DNA of 61,521 bases from an uncultured Kangiellaceae bacterium (lineage in GTDB: Bacteria; Pseudomonadota; Gammaproteobacteria; Enterobacterales; Kangiellaceae), in assembly GCA_905479925.1 (NCBI GenBank), contig CAJQOL010000125.1, forward strand, positions 1 to 61,521. The letters run 5' to 3'. The translations under genes were made by a program, and so were the position numbers. Each line of letters opens with the position of its first letter. Positions within the stretch are counted from its first letter, which is position 1. Shown one piece after another: positions 50,053 to 59,635 of the stretch. The notes under the pieces were generated by a model. It was not told the origin of the DNA. It saw only the letters and a list, made by a program, of their open reading frames with translations, and did not search any database.

Positions 50053-51804
50053 TTGAACTATATGTTATCTATAAATAGACGTAACGACACTGTTTTATCG
50101 GTTAACAGAGTTGTCGGCAAATTGGTCAAACAGCTATCTTTAATTCTGTTATTTAGCGTAATAATATCCGTTGCGTTTTTAGATATGCAGCGCTTCTATT
50201 TAGCGTGGCTGGCGTTTGTGCCGCTATTTTTTGCCATCGAAGGAGCAACGCTTTCACGTACTTATTGCTTGGGGACGCTCGCTGGTATTGCTGCATTTGC
50301 CAGTGGTAAATATTGGATAGTCGATTTTATTACTCTAGCTAAGGGCAGCGATAGCGGTACCAATTATTGGTTAGCATTTTTATACTGGTTGTATTGCTCA
50401 CAAATGTTAGCACTACTATTGACGGCTTTTAACTGGTTAAGAAAAAACACTAATATTCACGATTTTATTCTGTTTCCGGTTCTACTAGCTTCCTTTACCG
50501 TAGCTTATCCAATGCTATTTACTATGCGACTCGCGGATTCTCAGGTCAATTTTTATAGTGCTATACAGGCAACGGAACTTCTTGGAAGTTATGCGCTGGA
50601 TGCTCTGATAGCGCTAGTTAATATTATGGGGTATTACTTGTTGGTTAAGCTTCGAAGCTATTTTGTTAGCCGTTCTATTGATCGCAATAATAGATTTAAG
50701 GAAGGTTCTCAAATGCAAGCCCGCTCTCTATTAAACCAGCCAACAGCGCAAATTGATTCTGCAAGTTCTTCAAAGTTGCCATGGTTGTTCGGTTGTTCGC
50801 TGATCTCTCTATGGTTTATCTACGGATTTAGTGCGTACTGGCAGTGGGAGAAAAAGGTTAATAGTTGGTCAACGATGGATATAGGTATTGTCCAGCCAAA
50901 TGAGATCCCTCAATTGACTAAAAAGAAGCCGTACCCTGGATACAGTAATAGCCACCCTCCGGAAATGGAAATGACCGAACGTTTAGCATCCCTCGACGTA
51001 AAGCTTGTTATATGGCCAGAAGCAAACCCGAAACTCTATAGGGATAATTTGCAAATTAGAAATGCCTATCAAAAAACGGTTAAAGACTTAGGTACAGCAT
51101 TGCTTTTTCAGGATATCAGTAGGCTCGATATTTCTGATGAAGGCAGGCAACAACACCATAATTCTGCGATTATGTTGAACTCCGAGGGGCGGCAAGTTGG
51201 TTTGTACCATAAAATTAAACGTATTCCTTTTGGTGAATATATTCCGTTGCTAGCTGACGGTTCCCGTTTAAATAGTTGGGTGGAGGACGTTTTGGGTAAT
51301 TTCTTGAATCATTATGTCGCAGGGGAGCAACATCAACGATTTACTCACCCCCAAGCCAACATTATTCCTTTGATATGTTATGAAACGACTTTCTCAGAGT
51401 TTGTGGCTAATGCTGTTCATAAAACAGCTAATGACAGGCAAGAAAAAAATAAGGAAGACGCAAATGGATTGATCCTTGTCGGACTCTCAAATGACGGTTG
51501 GTTTGGTTCTACCCATCAGCCCTACCAGCATATTATGGGTTCGGTATTACGAGCGGTTGAGAATCGGTTGCCGCTAGTCCATGTGGCTAACAACGGGCCG
51601 TCTATCGTCGTCTCGCCCAGTGGAAAAGTTCTTTTCAGTACGGATTTTCAACAAGCTGGTGGTTATGTGACAAAAGTACCCTATTCGAATACAGCGCAAG
51701 GTAGCTTCTATAGCCATTATCCGTGGTTATTTAAAGGCATTCTATATCTTTGCTCCTTAGTATTTTTTGTTTATGGTGTAATCGGATATAGGCGAAAAAG
51801 ATAA
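50053..51804 (+). CDS. Apolipoprotein N-acyltransferase (Lnt)-like protein, 583 aa
   Basis: Polytopic membrane enzyme with a C-terminal nitrilase domain, the fold of Lnt, which adds the third acyl chain to lipoproteins. About seven helices precede the periplasmic catalytic part: E323 in VIWPEANP, K387 in YHKIKRIPFGEY and C442 in LICYETTF make the triad, with LSNDGWFGST and HVANNGPSIV as in Lnt. There is a long polar insert near 205-245 before the nitrilase part, unlike standard Lnt. The neighbourhood lacks the usual ybeX/corC, so it may be a second, specialised copy. Start is taken as TTG 50053; ATG 50062 is the alternative. Confidence 0.88.
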   Translation: MNYMLSINRRNDTVLSVNRVVGKLVKQLSLILLFSVIISVAFLDMQRFYLAWLAFVPLFFAIEGATLSRTYCLGTLAGIAAFASGKYWIVDFITLAKGSDSGTNYWLAFLYWLYCSQMLALLLTAFNWLRKNTNIHDFILFPVLLASFTVAYPMLFTMRLADSQVNFYSAIQATELLGSYALDALIALVNIMGYYLLVKLRSYFVSRSIDRNNRFKEGSQMQARSLLNQPTAQIDSASSSKLPWLFGCSLISLWFIYGFSAYWQWEKKVNSWSTMDIGIVQPNEIPQLTKKKPYPGYSNSHPPEMEMTERLASLDVKLVIWPEANPKLYRDNLQIRNAYQKTVKDLGTALLFQDISRLDISDEGRQQHHNSAIMLNSEGRQVGLYHKIKRIPFGEYIPLLADGSRLNSWVEDVLGNFLNHYVAGEQHQRFTHPQANIIPLICYETTFSEFVANAVHKTANDRQEKNKEDANGLILVGLSNDGWFGSTHQPYQHIMGSVLRAVENRLPLVHVANNGPSIVVSPSGKVLFSTDFQQAGGYVTKVPYSNTAQGSFYSHYPWLFKGILYLCSLVFFVYGVIGYRRKR

Positions 51805-52098
51805 GCTTAAATACTCACTTACAGCGGTTTGATGGATACGAATAGAAAAACAGCGATAAAAGTTCACTAGCTGGGTTCTGTTTAAGCTAGTGCCGTTTAT
51901 CAAGATTACCGATTGGCTTAACATGCTTCATTTAGCAGCCATCATCACCCAAATTCAACGCGTGCCAGTAATGACTGTTGCTGAGTTATTGCTTTTTCAA
52001 ACCCAAATCCAGGTTTTTCCGACTATGCTTAGTGTATAAAGTTGTTTTAATTAGCTTTAAATAGCTTACTATCGCTTATTGTTGTTAGTGGAGACCGC

Positions 52099-53511
52099 AT
52101 GGATAAACAAATTAGTTCTCGTAGTAATAGGGATAAGGCATTGCGCCTTAATTTAGATGAAAAAAAATATGGAACGATTGCTGAGATAGGCGCAGGGCAG
52201 GAGGTTGCAAGGAATTTTTTTGTAGCTGGAGCCGCCGCGGGCACTGTAGCGAAGACGATATCTGCTTACGACATGAAATTCTCCAATGCAATATACGGCG
52301 TTCAAAAAGACGGGCGTTATGTCAGTAAGGCTAGAGTAATAGCAATGATGGAGCAGGAATTTGACTTAGTGCTTGAGCGAGTTGGGGATGTTCGTTCTAA
52401 ATCATCTCGCTTTTTCACTTATGCGGCAACAGTAGCTGCCAAGAGTTTCAATAGGGATAACGAATGCCATGCGTGGTGTGGTATTAGAGTTCAGATGTAT
52501 CCTGGCGCAGCGCCATCTGACATTGTAGTTCATGTGCGCATGTTTGATGACAACGCTGAGGCACAGCAGCAGGCTTTAGGTATCTTAGGTGTCAATTTAA
52601 TATACGCGGGTTATTACTACTTTGAGGACCCAAAGCAGATTATAGATTCTTTAACCGATAATATGAAAGCCGACAGAATTGAAATTGACTCAATTGAATT
52701 TCGCGGGCCTTATTTTGAAGATGTCGATAATCGGGCTAAAAACATTCATTTGATCCGCAGCTGGAAAACTCGAGCAGTAATGTTTACACCGGATGGAAGC
52801 GTCGCCATTCCGGCCGAACTTCTCTATAAGAAAAATGTTTTAACTACCAGAGGCTCGTTTAAGCCAGTAACCAAGCTCAACGTTGATATGATTGAGCAAG
52901 GTAAAAGTGCATTTTTAAAAATGGAGCACGTGAGTAACGATAATTCAGTGCTAATTGCTGAAATATCAATTAATGATGCCCATGGCAATGATGCCAACGT
53001 GTCGGAAGAAGATTTATTAGAACGAGTAAAGTTGCTCAACTTGCTCGGTTACAACGTCATTGTCTCGGACTATACGCGGTACTTTTCATTACGCGCTTAT
53101 TTCCGACAGTTTACAGAGCTACAAATTGGAATTGTCGTTGGCATGATAAATATTCATCAGATCTTTAATGAGAATTTTTATCAAAGTTTGGAAGGTGGTA
53201 TCTTAGAAGGTTTTGGGAAGTTATTTCCGGACCATACTCGTCTTTTTGTTTATCCCGAAATCGATAAAGAGGGTGAGCTTAACGATTTGACCAACGTACG
53301 CGTACCGGACAATTTACGTCACCTATATCTTCATCTTTTGGATAACGGTTTTATCCAGGGAATTGACTGTAGCGATCCTAAGCTATTCGATATTTACTCG
53401 AGAGAGGTCTTGAAGCAAATTGATATGGGCAAAGATAATTGGCAACAATCGCTGCCTGAAGGCGTCGCTGAAGAAATTATTAAGAATAGATATTTTGGAT
53501 TTAGAGGTTAG
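52099..53511 (+). CDS. Conserved 470-aa protein of unknown function
   Basis: Well-conserved-looking cytoplasmic protein with GTIAEIGAGQEVARNFFVAGAAAGTVAK and DMKFSNAIYG near the N-terminus. I recognise this as a widespread family that automated annotation calls nicotinamide-mononucleotide adenylyltransferase or TonB-dependent receptor; neither fits, because there is no nucleotidyl-transfer HxGH motif, no signal peptide and no beta-barrel. Rossmann-like patterns appear around residues 310-330. The ATG is 294 bp after the Lnt-like gene, so it may stand alone. Confidence 0.85.
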   Translation: MDKQISSRSNRDKALRLNLDEKKYGTIAEIGAGQEVARNFFVAGAAAGTVAKTISAYDMKFSNAIYGVQKDGRYVSKARVIAMMEQEFDLVLERVGDVRSKSSRFFTYAATVAAKSFNRDNECHAWCGIRVQMYPGAAPSDIVVHVRMFDDNAEAQQQALGILGVNLIYAGYYYFEDPKQIIDSLTDNMKADRIEIDSIEFRGPYFEDVDNRAKNIHLIRSWKTRAVMFTPDGSVAIPAELLYKKNVLTTRGSFKPVTKLNVDMIEQGKSAFLKMEHVSNDNSVLIAEISINDAHGNDANVSEEDLLERVKLLNLLGYNVIVSDYTRYFSLRAYFRQFTELQIGIVVGMINIHQIFNENFYQSLEGGILEGFGKLFPDHTRLFVYPEIDKEGELNDLTNVRVPDNLRHLYLHLLDNGFIQGIDCSDPKLFDIYSREVLKQIDMGKDNWQQSLPEGVAEEIIKNRYFGFRG

Positions 53512-54055
53512 TTGTGTATAAATCTCAATTTCATTAATAATCGCTTTAGGGCCTTCAAAGCGCAGTTCGTGTTGTTCGTTTATTACGCAGCGCCTTAGCT
53601 ATACGCCCCCAGTTCTAGCTTATTTTCCTATTCACAGACTTTGATAATAATCAACGCTACCTTGTTTAGTCCTGCCCCCAAAAAGCTGCCGTAATTGAAA
53701 ACTTCTAGCGTTTGATAAATCGAACCTCGGTACTTTCTTTTCGTAGCCGGTATGCTTTGTTAGGGTTAAAATTTTAAGATTTTTGTGCCTAAAAGTAGCT
53801 GCGATGTTCATAACGGCTTAGCGGTTGCTGTTTGAGCTTCACTAGGGTTATGAATTTCTTTGCCACTAACAACCCGTTAATCTACTTAAATCGACGTTTT
53901 TGATGTCTTAGTGTTATTAAAACCACTAATTTTAGAAATAAAATTGCATATGTGATTCAAAGTAAAGACGCCGCTAGCCGAACAATATTATACTCTTGGG
54001 GAACGATCAAAGAAGAAAAAATTGAAGTTTCTAGTTAAACGGTTTGAAGAAAAAG
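53512..54055. other. Gap before the diguanylate cyclase
   Basis: About 540 bp with no supported gene, fold or repeat. The right end is A-rich and should hold the cyclase promoter. Confidence 0.4.
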
Positions 54056-55132
54056 ATGTCGAGAGAACTACATATTATTGCTGATACACCCCTTGATACC
54101 GCTCAGCTATCAACGGAACAGCTGAACCAATTGCTGGTGATTCAAAAGGACATTCTTGAGCTTGTTATTACTAGCAGTGATTACCAATCTACCTTAAATG
54201 CTTTGTGTCGAGCCGCTGAAAGCATAGTCTCGAATTCGGCGACTTCGATAATGCTTTATAACCCAGACAAGACTCATCTAGATGTGCGTGCCGCACCCAA
54301 TATCTCTTCACTGGCTGCTGATCAGCTTTCAGGTTTAGTCCCCGGTGAAAATGCGGGGTCTTGTGGAACCGCGGTATTTAAGCAGCAACCTCAATATATC
54401 AGTGATACATCGGTTGACAAGCGTTGGGTGAATTTTAGGGTGTTTGCCGAGGAATTTAATATTCAAGCTTGTTGGTCGATGCCAATCATCAATACCAGAA
54501 ATGCTGTTATTGGTTCATTTGCTGTTTCGAGTTTTGAAAAGCGAAAGCCAAGTAAATTCCAGCAGTTACTGCTGCAAATTTGTGCATCGTTGGCTAGTCT
54601 GATTCTAATGAGAGAGCGCGACGATTTGGCTATGAAAAAAGCTGCCTATCTCGATCCGTTGACCCAGTTACCTAATAGAATGCTTTTTAATATGCGTGCG
54701 GAGCAAGCTAAGGCAAGAGCCGATCGAAGTAATAAAGAGATTGCCATTTTCTTTATCGACCTTGATCGCTTTAAGCAAGTTAACGATGAATATGGTCATG
54801 AGCTAGGGGATAAAATACTTGAGTCAATTTCTGAGCATATGACAGAGCGCATCCGTAAGGAGGATACTTTAGCTCGTTTCGGTGGTGATGAGTTTGTTCT
54901 ATTGGTTGAAGGAATATCGGATAGGGAGGAGCTTTATTCGATTGCTAATAAACTATTGAGCGGCTATCAATACATAAGCGAGAATCAATCGTTAAAGTTT
55001 GCGGTATCCGCCAGTGTTGGTATTAGTCTTTATCCAAAAGATGGGAATACTATCGATAGGGTAATCCAATGTGCGGACAAAGCTATGTATTGTGCGAAAA
55101 AATCTAATAAAAAAATCGCTGAGTTCTATTAG
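54056..55132 (+). CDS. GAF-GGDEF diguanylate cyclase, 358 aa
   Basis: Cytoplasmic signalling enzyme making cyclic di-GMP. A GAF domain (about 30-180; SIMLYNPDKTHLDVRAAPN, GENAGSCGTAVFKQQPQYISD, ACWSMPIIN) may sense a small ligand. The GGDEF domain has LDPLTQLPNR, FIDLDRFKQVND, the catalytic RFGGDEF, and RxxD (RKED) five residues before it, so product inhibition is likely kept. The ATG at 54056 follows AAGAAA. A terminator-like hairpin follows the gene. Confidence 0.94.
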   Translation: MSRELHIIADTPLDTAQLSTEQLNQLLVIQKDILELVITSSDYQSTLNALCRAAESIVSNSATSIMLYNPDKTHLDVRAAPNISSLAADQLSGLVPGENAGSCGTAVFKQQPQYISDTSVDKRWVNFRVFAEEFNIQACWSMPIINTRNAVIGSFAVSSFEKRKPSKFQQLLLQICASLASLILMRERDDLAMKKAAYLDPLTQLPNRMLFNMRAEQAKARADRSNKEIAIFFIDLDRFKQVNDEYGHELGDKILESISEHMTERIRKEDTLARFGGDEFVLLVEGISDREELYSIANKLLSGYQYISENQSLKFAVSASVGISLYPKDGNTIDRVIQCADKAMYCAKKSNKKIAEFY

Positions 55133-55160
55133 CTATTCTAAATAGCTAACCGTCAATATC

Positions 55161-55187
55161 CTAGAGCTTCAGCTGTTGAAGCTCTAG
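55161..55187. terminator. Hairpin between the convergent cyclase and small secreted protein genes
   Basis: CTAGAGCTTCA, GCTGT loop, TGAAGCTCTAG: an 11-bp perfect stem in the space between convergent genes. Confidence 0.7.
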
Positions 55188-55242
55188 CTATCTTTGCGGC
55201 AGGATGCCTGGGATCTCTCGAACGTCTTAGATAATCGCACGC

Positions 55243-55641
55243 TTAGGGTCTCAGCCCTGAAGCGCTTTTACTTCTTGCCATTTCAATACGGTTGACTTTT
55301 ATACGAGTGGGGCATTGCACCGTATTTGCAGTTATTTTTTTGCCTGCTTTACAACTTCTTGCTGCATTTAGGATCATCTTTGTCGCTTTAGTAGCAGTTG
55401 GTCTGCCTCCAGAGCCACCCGCGATTCCGCCATGTCCTTCGCATAAAGATGGAGCGACTATTCCAATTCCGCTAGCGCTACCTGAGTAGGAAAATATCTG
55501 TCCGTCAGCGCATACAATGGCATAGTAGTTTTGTTTCAATTGGTAAACAGTATAAGCCGATGCTACCGGTGAAAAGACGCCGGTGATCCCGAACGCTAGT
55601 ACTAAGAAACCCATTTTTTTGAATAATGATAAGTTTTTCAT
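55243..55641 (-). CDS. Small secreted Cys-containing protein, 132 aa
   Basis: Signal peptide (MKNLSLFKKMGFLVLAFGIT ... FSPVASA) and a mature part with four Cys (IVCADGQIFSYSG, PSLCEGHGG, ARSCKAGK, TVQCPTRIK) and a Gly-rich middle (GGIAGGSGGRP). A strong AGGAGG lies six bases before the ATG. No family is recognised. The Cys count suggests two disulfides in the periplasm or outside the cell. Confidence 0.78.
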   Translation of the reverse strand: MKNLSLFKKMGFLVLAFGITGVFSPVASAYTVYQLKQNYYAIVCADGQIFSYSGSASGIGIVAPSLCEGHGGIAGGSGGRPTATKATKMILNAARSCKAGKKITANTVQCPTRIKVNRIEMARSKSASGLRP

Positions 55642-55916
55642 GTTGCCTCCTAAGGCTAATAAGTAAGTGTCACTCTATGAGTCGTATCAATTCGGTTGGC
55701 GGTTCAAAATTTTTTCATAGCTTCATTGACGCCTTGGCATTACTTATTAGCAGCGATCAAAAAATGGCTATAGGGAGATATGGACCAGTAGCAGCGGTTC
55801 GGGGAAATGATTTCTGGAAAATAGCTGTTCGGAGTAAGGAAATTGCGATTTCAGTGGAATAGTTAGTTGTCTGGTTCGTTTATTGAATACATGCACAAAA
55901 AAAATGAGGATAGACA

Positions 55917-56006
55917 ATGAGTACAATACTTTTACTTGGATGTTTACTATACTTTTTTTTAACGGTATTTATACTAATTAAGCTAGCAACAAAAGATGAG
56001 GAGTGA
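55917..56006 (+). CDS. Single-helix membrane miniprotein, 29 aa
   Basis: MSTILLLGCLLYFFLTVFIL then IKLATKDEE: one helix with a charged C-terminal tail. GAGGATAGA precedes the ATG. It resembles small subunit proteins of the KdpF/CydX kind, but no such operon follows, so it stands alone. A false frame is possible. Confidence 0.5.
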   Translation: MSTILLLGCLLYFFLTVFILIKLATKDEE

Positions 56007-56163
56007 CACCTCTTTGGTACACTTTTCGGTTCTTCTATTTTCTGGTAATAGTTTCCTATGCCACTGACAAACAAAAAGACGCGACTAAAGACCTACTAAT
56101 TTCACATCATTGATTAACTAAGTGTTAATGCCGATTCCTGCAAATCTCTTGAGCCATTATTTA

Positions 56164-56211
56164 TAACCGTATAACCGTATAACCATATAACCATATAACC
56201 ATATAACCATA
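56164..56211. repeat. 8-bp tandem repeat
   Basis: Six copies of TAACC[G/A]TA: two with G, then four with A. It lies between the small membrane frame and the DUF4407 gene terminator. Confidence 0.9.
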
Positions 56212-56298
56212 TAAGTACACTCTAAAATATCTAATTGAAACACAGTTTTATAAAAGTAGGTTACATGAAGGCAAACGATTAACAAAAAATTCTAAACT

Positions 56299-56336
56299 AA
56301 AAATGAGAGAGCTTGTTAGAACTCTCTCATTTTTTA
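56299..56336. terminator. Bidirectional terminator downstream of the DUF4407 gene
   Basis: AAAAATGAGAGAG, ten-base loop, CTCTCTCATTTTT: T-runs occur after the stem on both strands. It lies just downstream of the minus-strand stop at 56371. Confidence 0.88.
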
Positions 56337-56370
56337 TCAATAGTATAGGTAGATATTTCTTGCCACCTAT

Positions 56371-57825
56371 TTAAGCCGTTTCCCGTTCCTCCATGTTTAT
56401 TGGTTTTCCATATTTTTCTCTCGCGACTCTTAGCTTCTCCTCTTCTTCCAAAAGAGCAATCTGCATTTTTCGGTGCATTTTTAACGAGTAGAAACTAAAG
56501 GGAGAGAAAAATAGTTTAATGATTACCGGCATTAGCTCAATAGCTATAAAAAATATTTTTAGTAGCCAGCTAAATAGAAAGGCCGCTTCGCCAATTTCAG
56601 GATCTTTGTGGATGTTCTTTAGTGCTAAATAACGGCGTAACATACCTGTTTTTACGGCATAGAATAAACCATCCTTTTCTAACTTTTCTCGATAAACATC
56701 CATTTTTTTCAGCTTATCATCGATAGATTCGTTTAAAACAGACTTAGCGATTAATAGGGAATCTTCGAGATTGACAATTGTTTGTTTGTTTTGTTCGTAG
56801 TTAGCTTCTGTCATTTGAAAGTCATTAACTTCTTTTTGAACTTGATTAAGGCCTGTTAAAGCTGCGTCAATATCAGGTTTTAATGAGTCAATCGCTTGCT
56901 GAGTTTCATTTAGGTCTTTTTCTAACAACGCTATTTGGTTATTCAGGTCCGTATAGGTGGCAACCGCTCTTTTATACTTTGGGCCTTCGGTTGGTGCGCG
57001 ACCATCTTTTCCTGTACGTTCAAGAAGCGCTTCGTTAAACCAAAAGTTATAGTCTTCACGAGCTTTTGCGAGTTGTTCATTAATTGAAGCTAACTTGGTA
57101 TAAAGAACCTGTTGAGACCGTTGTAGCTCGGTAGAGTTTAGTTGTTTTAATGCCAGTGTATTATTCAATGTGTCGGAATTATTAGCGTTAGTAGCCTGTT
57201 CATAACGACTATTTTGTTCGTTCAACTGCTGAATACTGAGTTGTATATCTTCAACTTTATTTCGGTCTACAGTAATGCCGGTTTCCAGCTCTTTTTCATA
57301 TTTCTCCAGTTTTTCAAAGTACTCACGATTTTTTTCATTTGATTCCTGCTGGATCTGCTCATCGATTGCGTTTGCCTGCAGACTGATTTCGGCCAAGGTT
57401 GCTAGCCCAACTGCAATAATAAGCGAGTAAACAATACGAGGAACAAGGCCTAATAGAGCACGAAATGGTAAACCCTTTTTGAATGGATTTCTTAGTGCCC
57501 AGTCGGAACCAATAATGGCTTGATCAAGAAAAAATAGGGTGAGAGAAAATATAATACCAACCGCAATAGCAGCTTCAAATCCTAAAAACAGAGAAACACC
57601 GTAGGTAAATAACAAACAAGTGAATGCAAACGTTACTAGTTGTCGAAATACCATGGCGTAAACTAGGGTACGGTCGTACTTACTGCACTCTCGTAGTACT
57701 TGGTAATCGGTCAGTGAGAGAAAAGCGAAAATCTTGAATAATAAGCTGTCCTTGCGATGTTTTTTATCAAACTCGTTGTTTACCGCCATAACCGGCTTAT
57801 TCTCGGGTTTGTTATTATCCGACAT
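56371..57825 (-). CDS. DUF4407 membrane/coiled-coil protein, 484 aa
   Basis: Two N-terminal helices (about 62-102) after an Asp/Tyr-rich lead, SLTDYQVLRECSKYDRTLVYAM, which is the DUF4407 signature, then a third helix (about 132-150). A long coiled coil (about 155-385) carries many Gln/Asn/Glu heptads and leads to the C-terminal helix pair (FLFSWLLKIFFIAIELMPVIIKLF). Function unknown; some relatives occur near conflict and surface systems. The ATG has GAGGACAA upstream. Confidence 0.9.
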   Translation of the reverse strand: MSDNNKPENKPVMAVNNEFDKKHRKDSLLFKIFAFLSLTDYQVLRECSKYDRTLVYAMVFRQLVTFAFTCLLFTYGVSLFLGFEAAIAVGIIFSLTLFFLDQAIIGSDWALRNPFKKGLPFRALLGLVPRIVYSLIIAVGLATLAEISLQANAIDEQIQQESNEKNREYFEKLEKYEKELETGITVDRNKVEDIQLSIQQLNEQNSRYEQATNANNSDTLNNTLALKQLNSTELQRSQQVLYTKLASINEQLAKAREDYNFWFNEALLERTGKDGRAPTEGPKYKRAVATYTDLNNQIALLEKDLNETQQAIDSLKPDIDAALTGLNQVQKEVNDFQMTEANYEQNKQTIVNLEDSLLIAKSVLNESIDDKLKKMDVYREKLEKDGLFYAVKTGMLRRYLALKNIHKDPEIGEAAFLFSWLLKIFFIAIELMPVIIKLFFSPFSFYSLKMHRKMQIALLEEEEKLRVAREKYGKPINMEERETA

Positions 57826-58231
57826 AAATTGTCCTCATTGTTTTGCAGAGCTTAATAGAGTCGCTTATGACTCATTATAAAAACTCAATATTAATAGGAC
57901 GGCAGATGGCAGTGTTAAGTTGTTTAAAATTTGTAAGTGTATATGTAGGAACAACGAAGAGAATGAACTACCTGCCAAAATTGATTAATCGCAGCGGGCT
58001 GTTTAGGAAAGCTTTAACAAGCTCGGTATGGCTGAGTGGTCGATAATTTCAAATCGAACAGTCTTATAGCGCTATTTTAAGGAAGTTGTAGGTTTTGCAA
58101 TAACAGCAATGACTGAGTTATAGTCACATCATCACAAGAACAGCCAATCGCCGGTTTAGTGAATTGATATCAACCCTTTACAGTTAGACGCTTGCAACAC
58201 AACAACACGTTCGATGAGGAGTTAGTTAAGA
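57826..58231. other. Divergent promoter gap
   Basis: About 400 bp between the DUF4407 start and the permease start. A plus-strand frame (57843-58046) has no ribosome site and no domain and was not accepted. Nothing else was seen. Confidence 0.4.
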
Positions 58232-59530
58232 GTGATTAGTAATAATACAGGCATAAAAAAACTATTTGATAAGTTGGCGAACGTTCACTCAAATGAGCTA
58301 ACCGCAACCCTTGTTTCATTTGCGATCGTTTTTATTCTAATGGCAAGCTACTTTGTATTACGACCCGTTCGAGATGCAATGGCGAGTGATTGGTCTGATA
58401 CAGAAGTCAGCCAACTGTGGAATTTACAGTTCTTTGTTAGTGCCGGTATTGTTTCACTGTATGGTCTTATTATTTCCAAGATTAAGTTTAAAAATGTGGT
58501 GCCATTGGTTTATACCTGTTTTGCCTTAAGCTTTATGCTGTTTTATTTCTTGGCTCCCACCTTTACTGATCCAACACTGATAGAAAAAACCTTCTATATT
58601 TGGGTTAGCGCATTTAGCCTCTTTCACCTGTCTGTGTTTTGGAGTTTTATGTCAGATACTTTTAATAAAGAGCAAAGTAAACGTTTATTTTCGATTATTG
58701 GTTCGGGAGCAAGTGCTGGAGCGATAGTTGGCCCTCTTATTCCTGCGTTGTTTGCAGAGTCTATAGGCATTGACTCATTAATGTTAATCGCATCACTCGG
58801 GTTGTTAACCGTTGTTCCGCTGGTTCTTTTTATGTATCGACTCAAGTCTAAACAACTTCACAACGAGGATGTTACTGCGGATTTGTCTTCGGCGACGTTG
58901 AACTCACAATGGTGGAGTGGCTTCAAAGCGGTTGTCACAAATAAGACTTTGATGGCCATCAGCCTATTTATTTTGCTGTATGTTTTTATAGGGTCATTCG
59001 TTTATTTTGAGCAAAAAAATCTGCTGGCTGATTATACGCGACCAGAAAGAGCGGAGATTTTGGCAAGCATTGACTGGTTGGTAAATTCATTAACTTTTTT
59101 CTTAGCGTTTTTTGTTACTGGTAGAATGGTAACTAAAATGGGCATGGCGGCAACGCTTGGTCTTCTGCCAGTACTTATTATGTTGGGCATGTTTATCTTG
59201 GCATTCGCACCACTACTTGTCATTGTGCTAGGAATTCAAGTAGCCAGGCGGGCCGGAAATTATGCCGTTACACGACCAGCAAGAGAAATGCTATTTACTG
59301 ATGTCACCGCTGATGAAAGGTTTAAAGCCAAGCCTGTGATCGATATTGTCGTTTATCGCGGTGGTGATGCAGTAAGTTCAAGCTTGTTCGCGTTACTGAG
59401 TGAAGGTCTTGGATTAGGACTCGCAGCCATATCGGCGATTGGAGCCTTTATCGCCGCTATTTGGGGCGGCGTTGCTGTTTTCCTTGGACGTCGCTATGAC
59501 GCTAATGGAAAATCGGTGCCAACGGATTAA
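58232..59530 (+). CDS. MFS/ADP-ATP-carrier-like (NTT-related) permease, 432 aa
   Basis: Twelve-helix transporter with ASYFVLRPVRDAMASDWSD, LFSIIGSGASAGAIVGP and YAVTRPAREMLFTDVTADER. This signature group is related to plastid/rickettsial nucleotide carriers but in free-living bacteria has unknown substrates. The GTG start is about ten bases after GAGGAG. Lone gene. Confidence 0.85.
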   Translation: MISNNTGIKKLFDKLANVHSNELTATLVSFAIVFILMASYFVLRPVRDAMASDWSDTEVSQLWNLQFFVSAGIVSLYGLIISKIKFKNVVPLVYTCFALSFMLFYFLAPTFTDPTLIEKTFYIWVSAFSLFHLSVFWSFMSDTFNKEQSKRLFSIIGSGASAGAIVGPLIPALFAESIGIDSLMLIASLGLLTVVPLVLFMYRLKSKQLHNEDVTADLSSATLNSQWWSGFKAVVTNKTLMAISLFILLYVFIGSFVYFEQKNLLADYTRPERAEILASIDWLVNSLTFFLAFFVTGRMVTKMGMAATLGLLPVLIMLGMFILAFAPLLVIVLGIQVARRAGNYAVTRPAREMLFTDVTADERFKAKPVIDIVVYRGGDAVSSSLFALLSEGLGLGLAAISAIGAFIAAIWGGVAVFLGRRYDANGKSVPTD

Positions 59531-59635
59531 ATTCAGAATCCGCGAACACCATTCGAATTCAATCGTCGGCGATACTAAAACGGCTGCGCCTTGCAATGGC
59601 AAGCCGGCGGCGCTAACGCCTATTGATTTTTCCTA

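Noticed and set aside
55677..55862. Plus-strand frame of about 61 codons
   Set aside because: No ribosome site, overlaps the promoter side of the small secreted protein gene, composition not protein-like.
57843..58046. Plus-strand frame of 67 codons
   Set aside because: TTG start without ribosome site in a divergent promoter gap; no domain.
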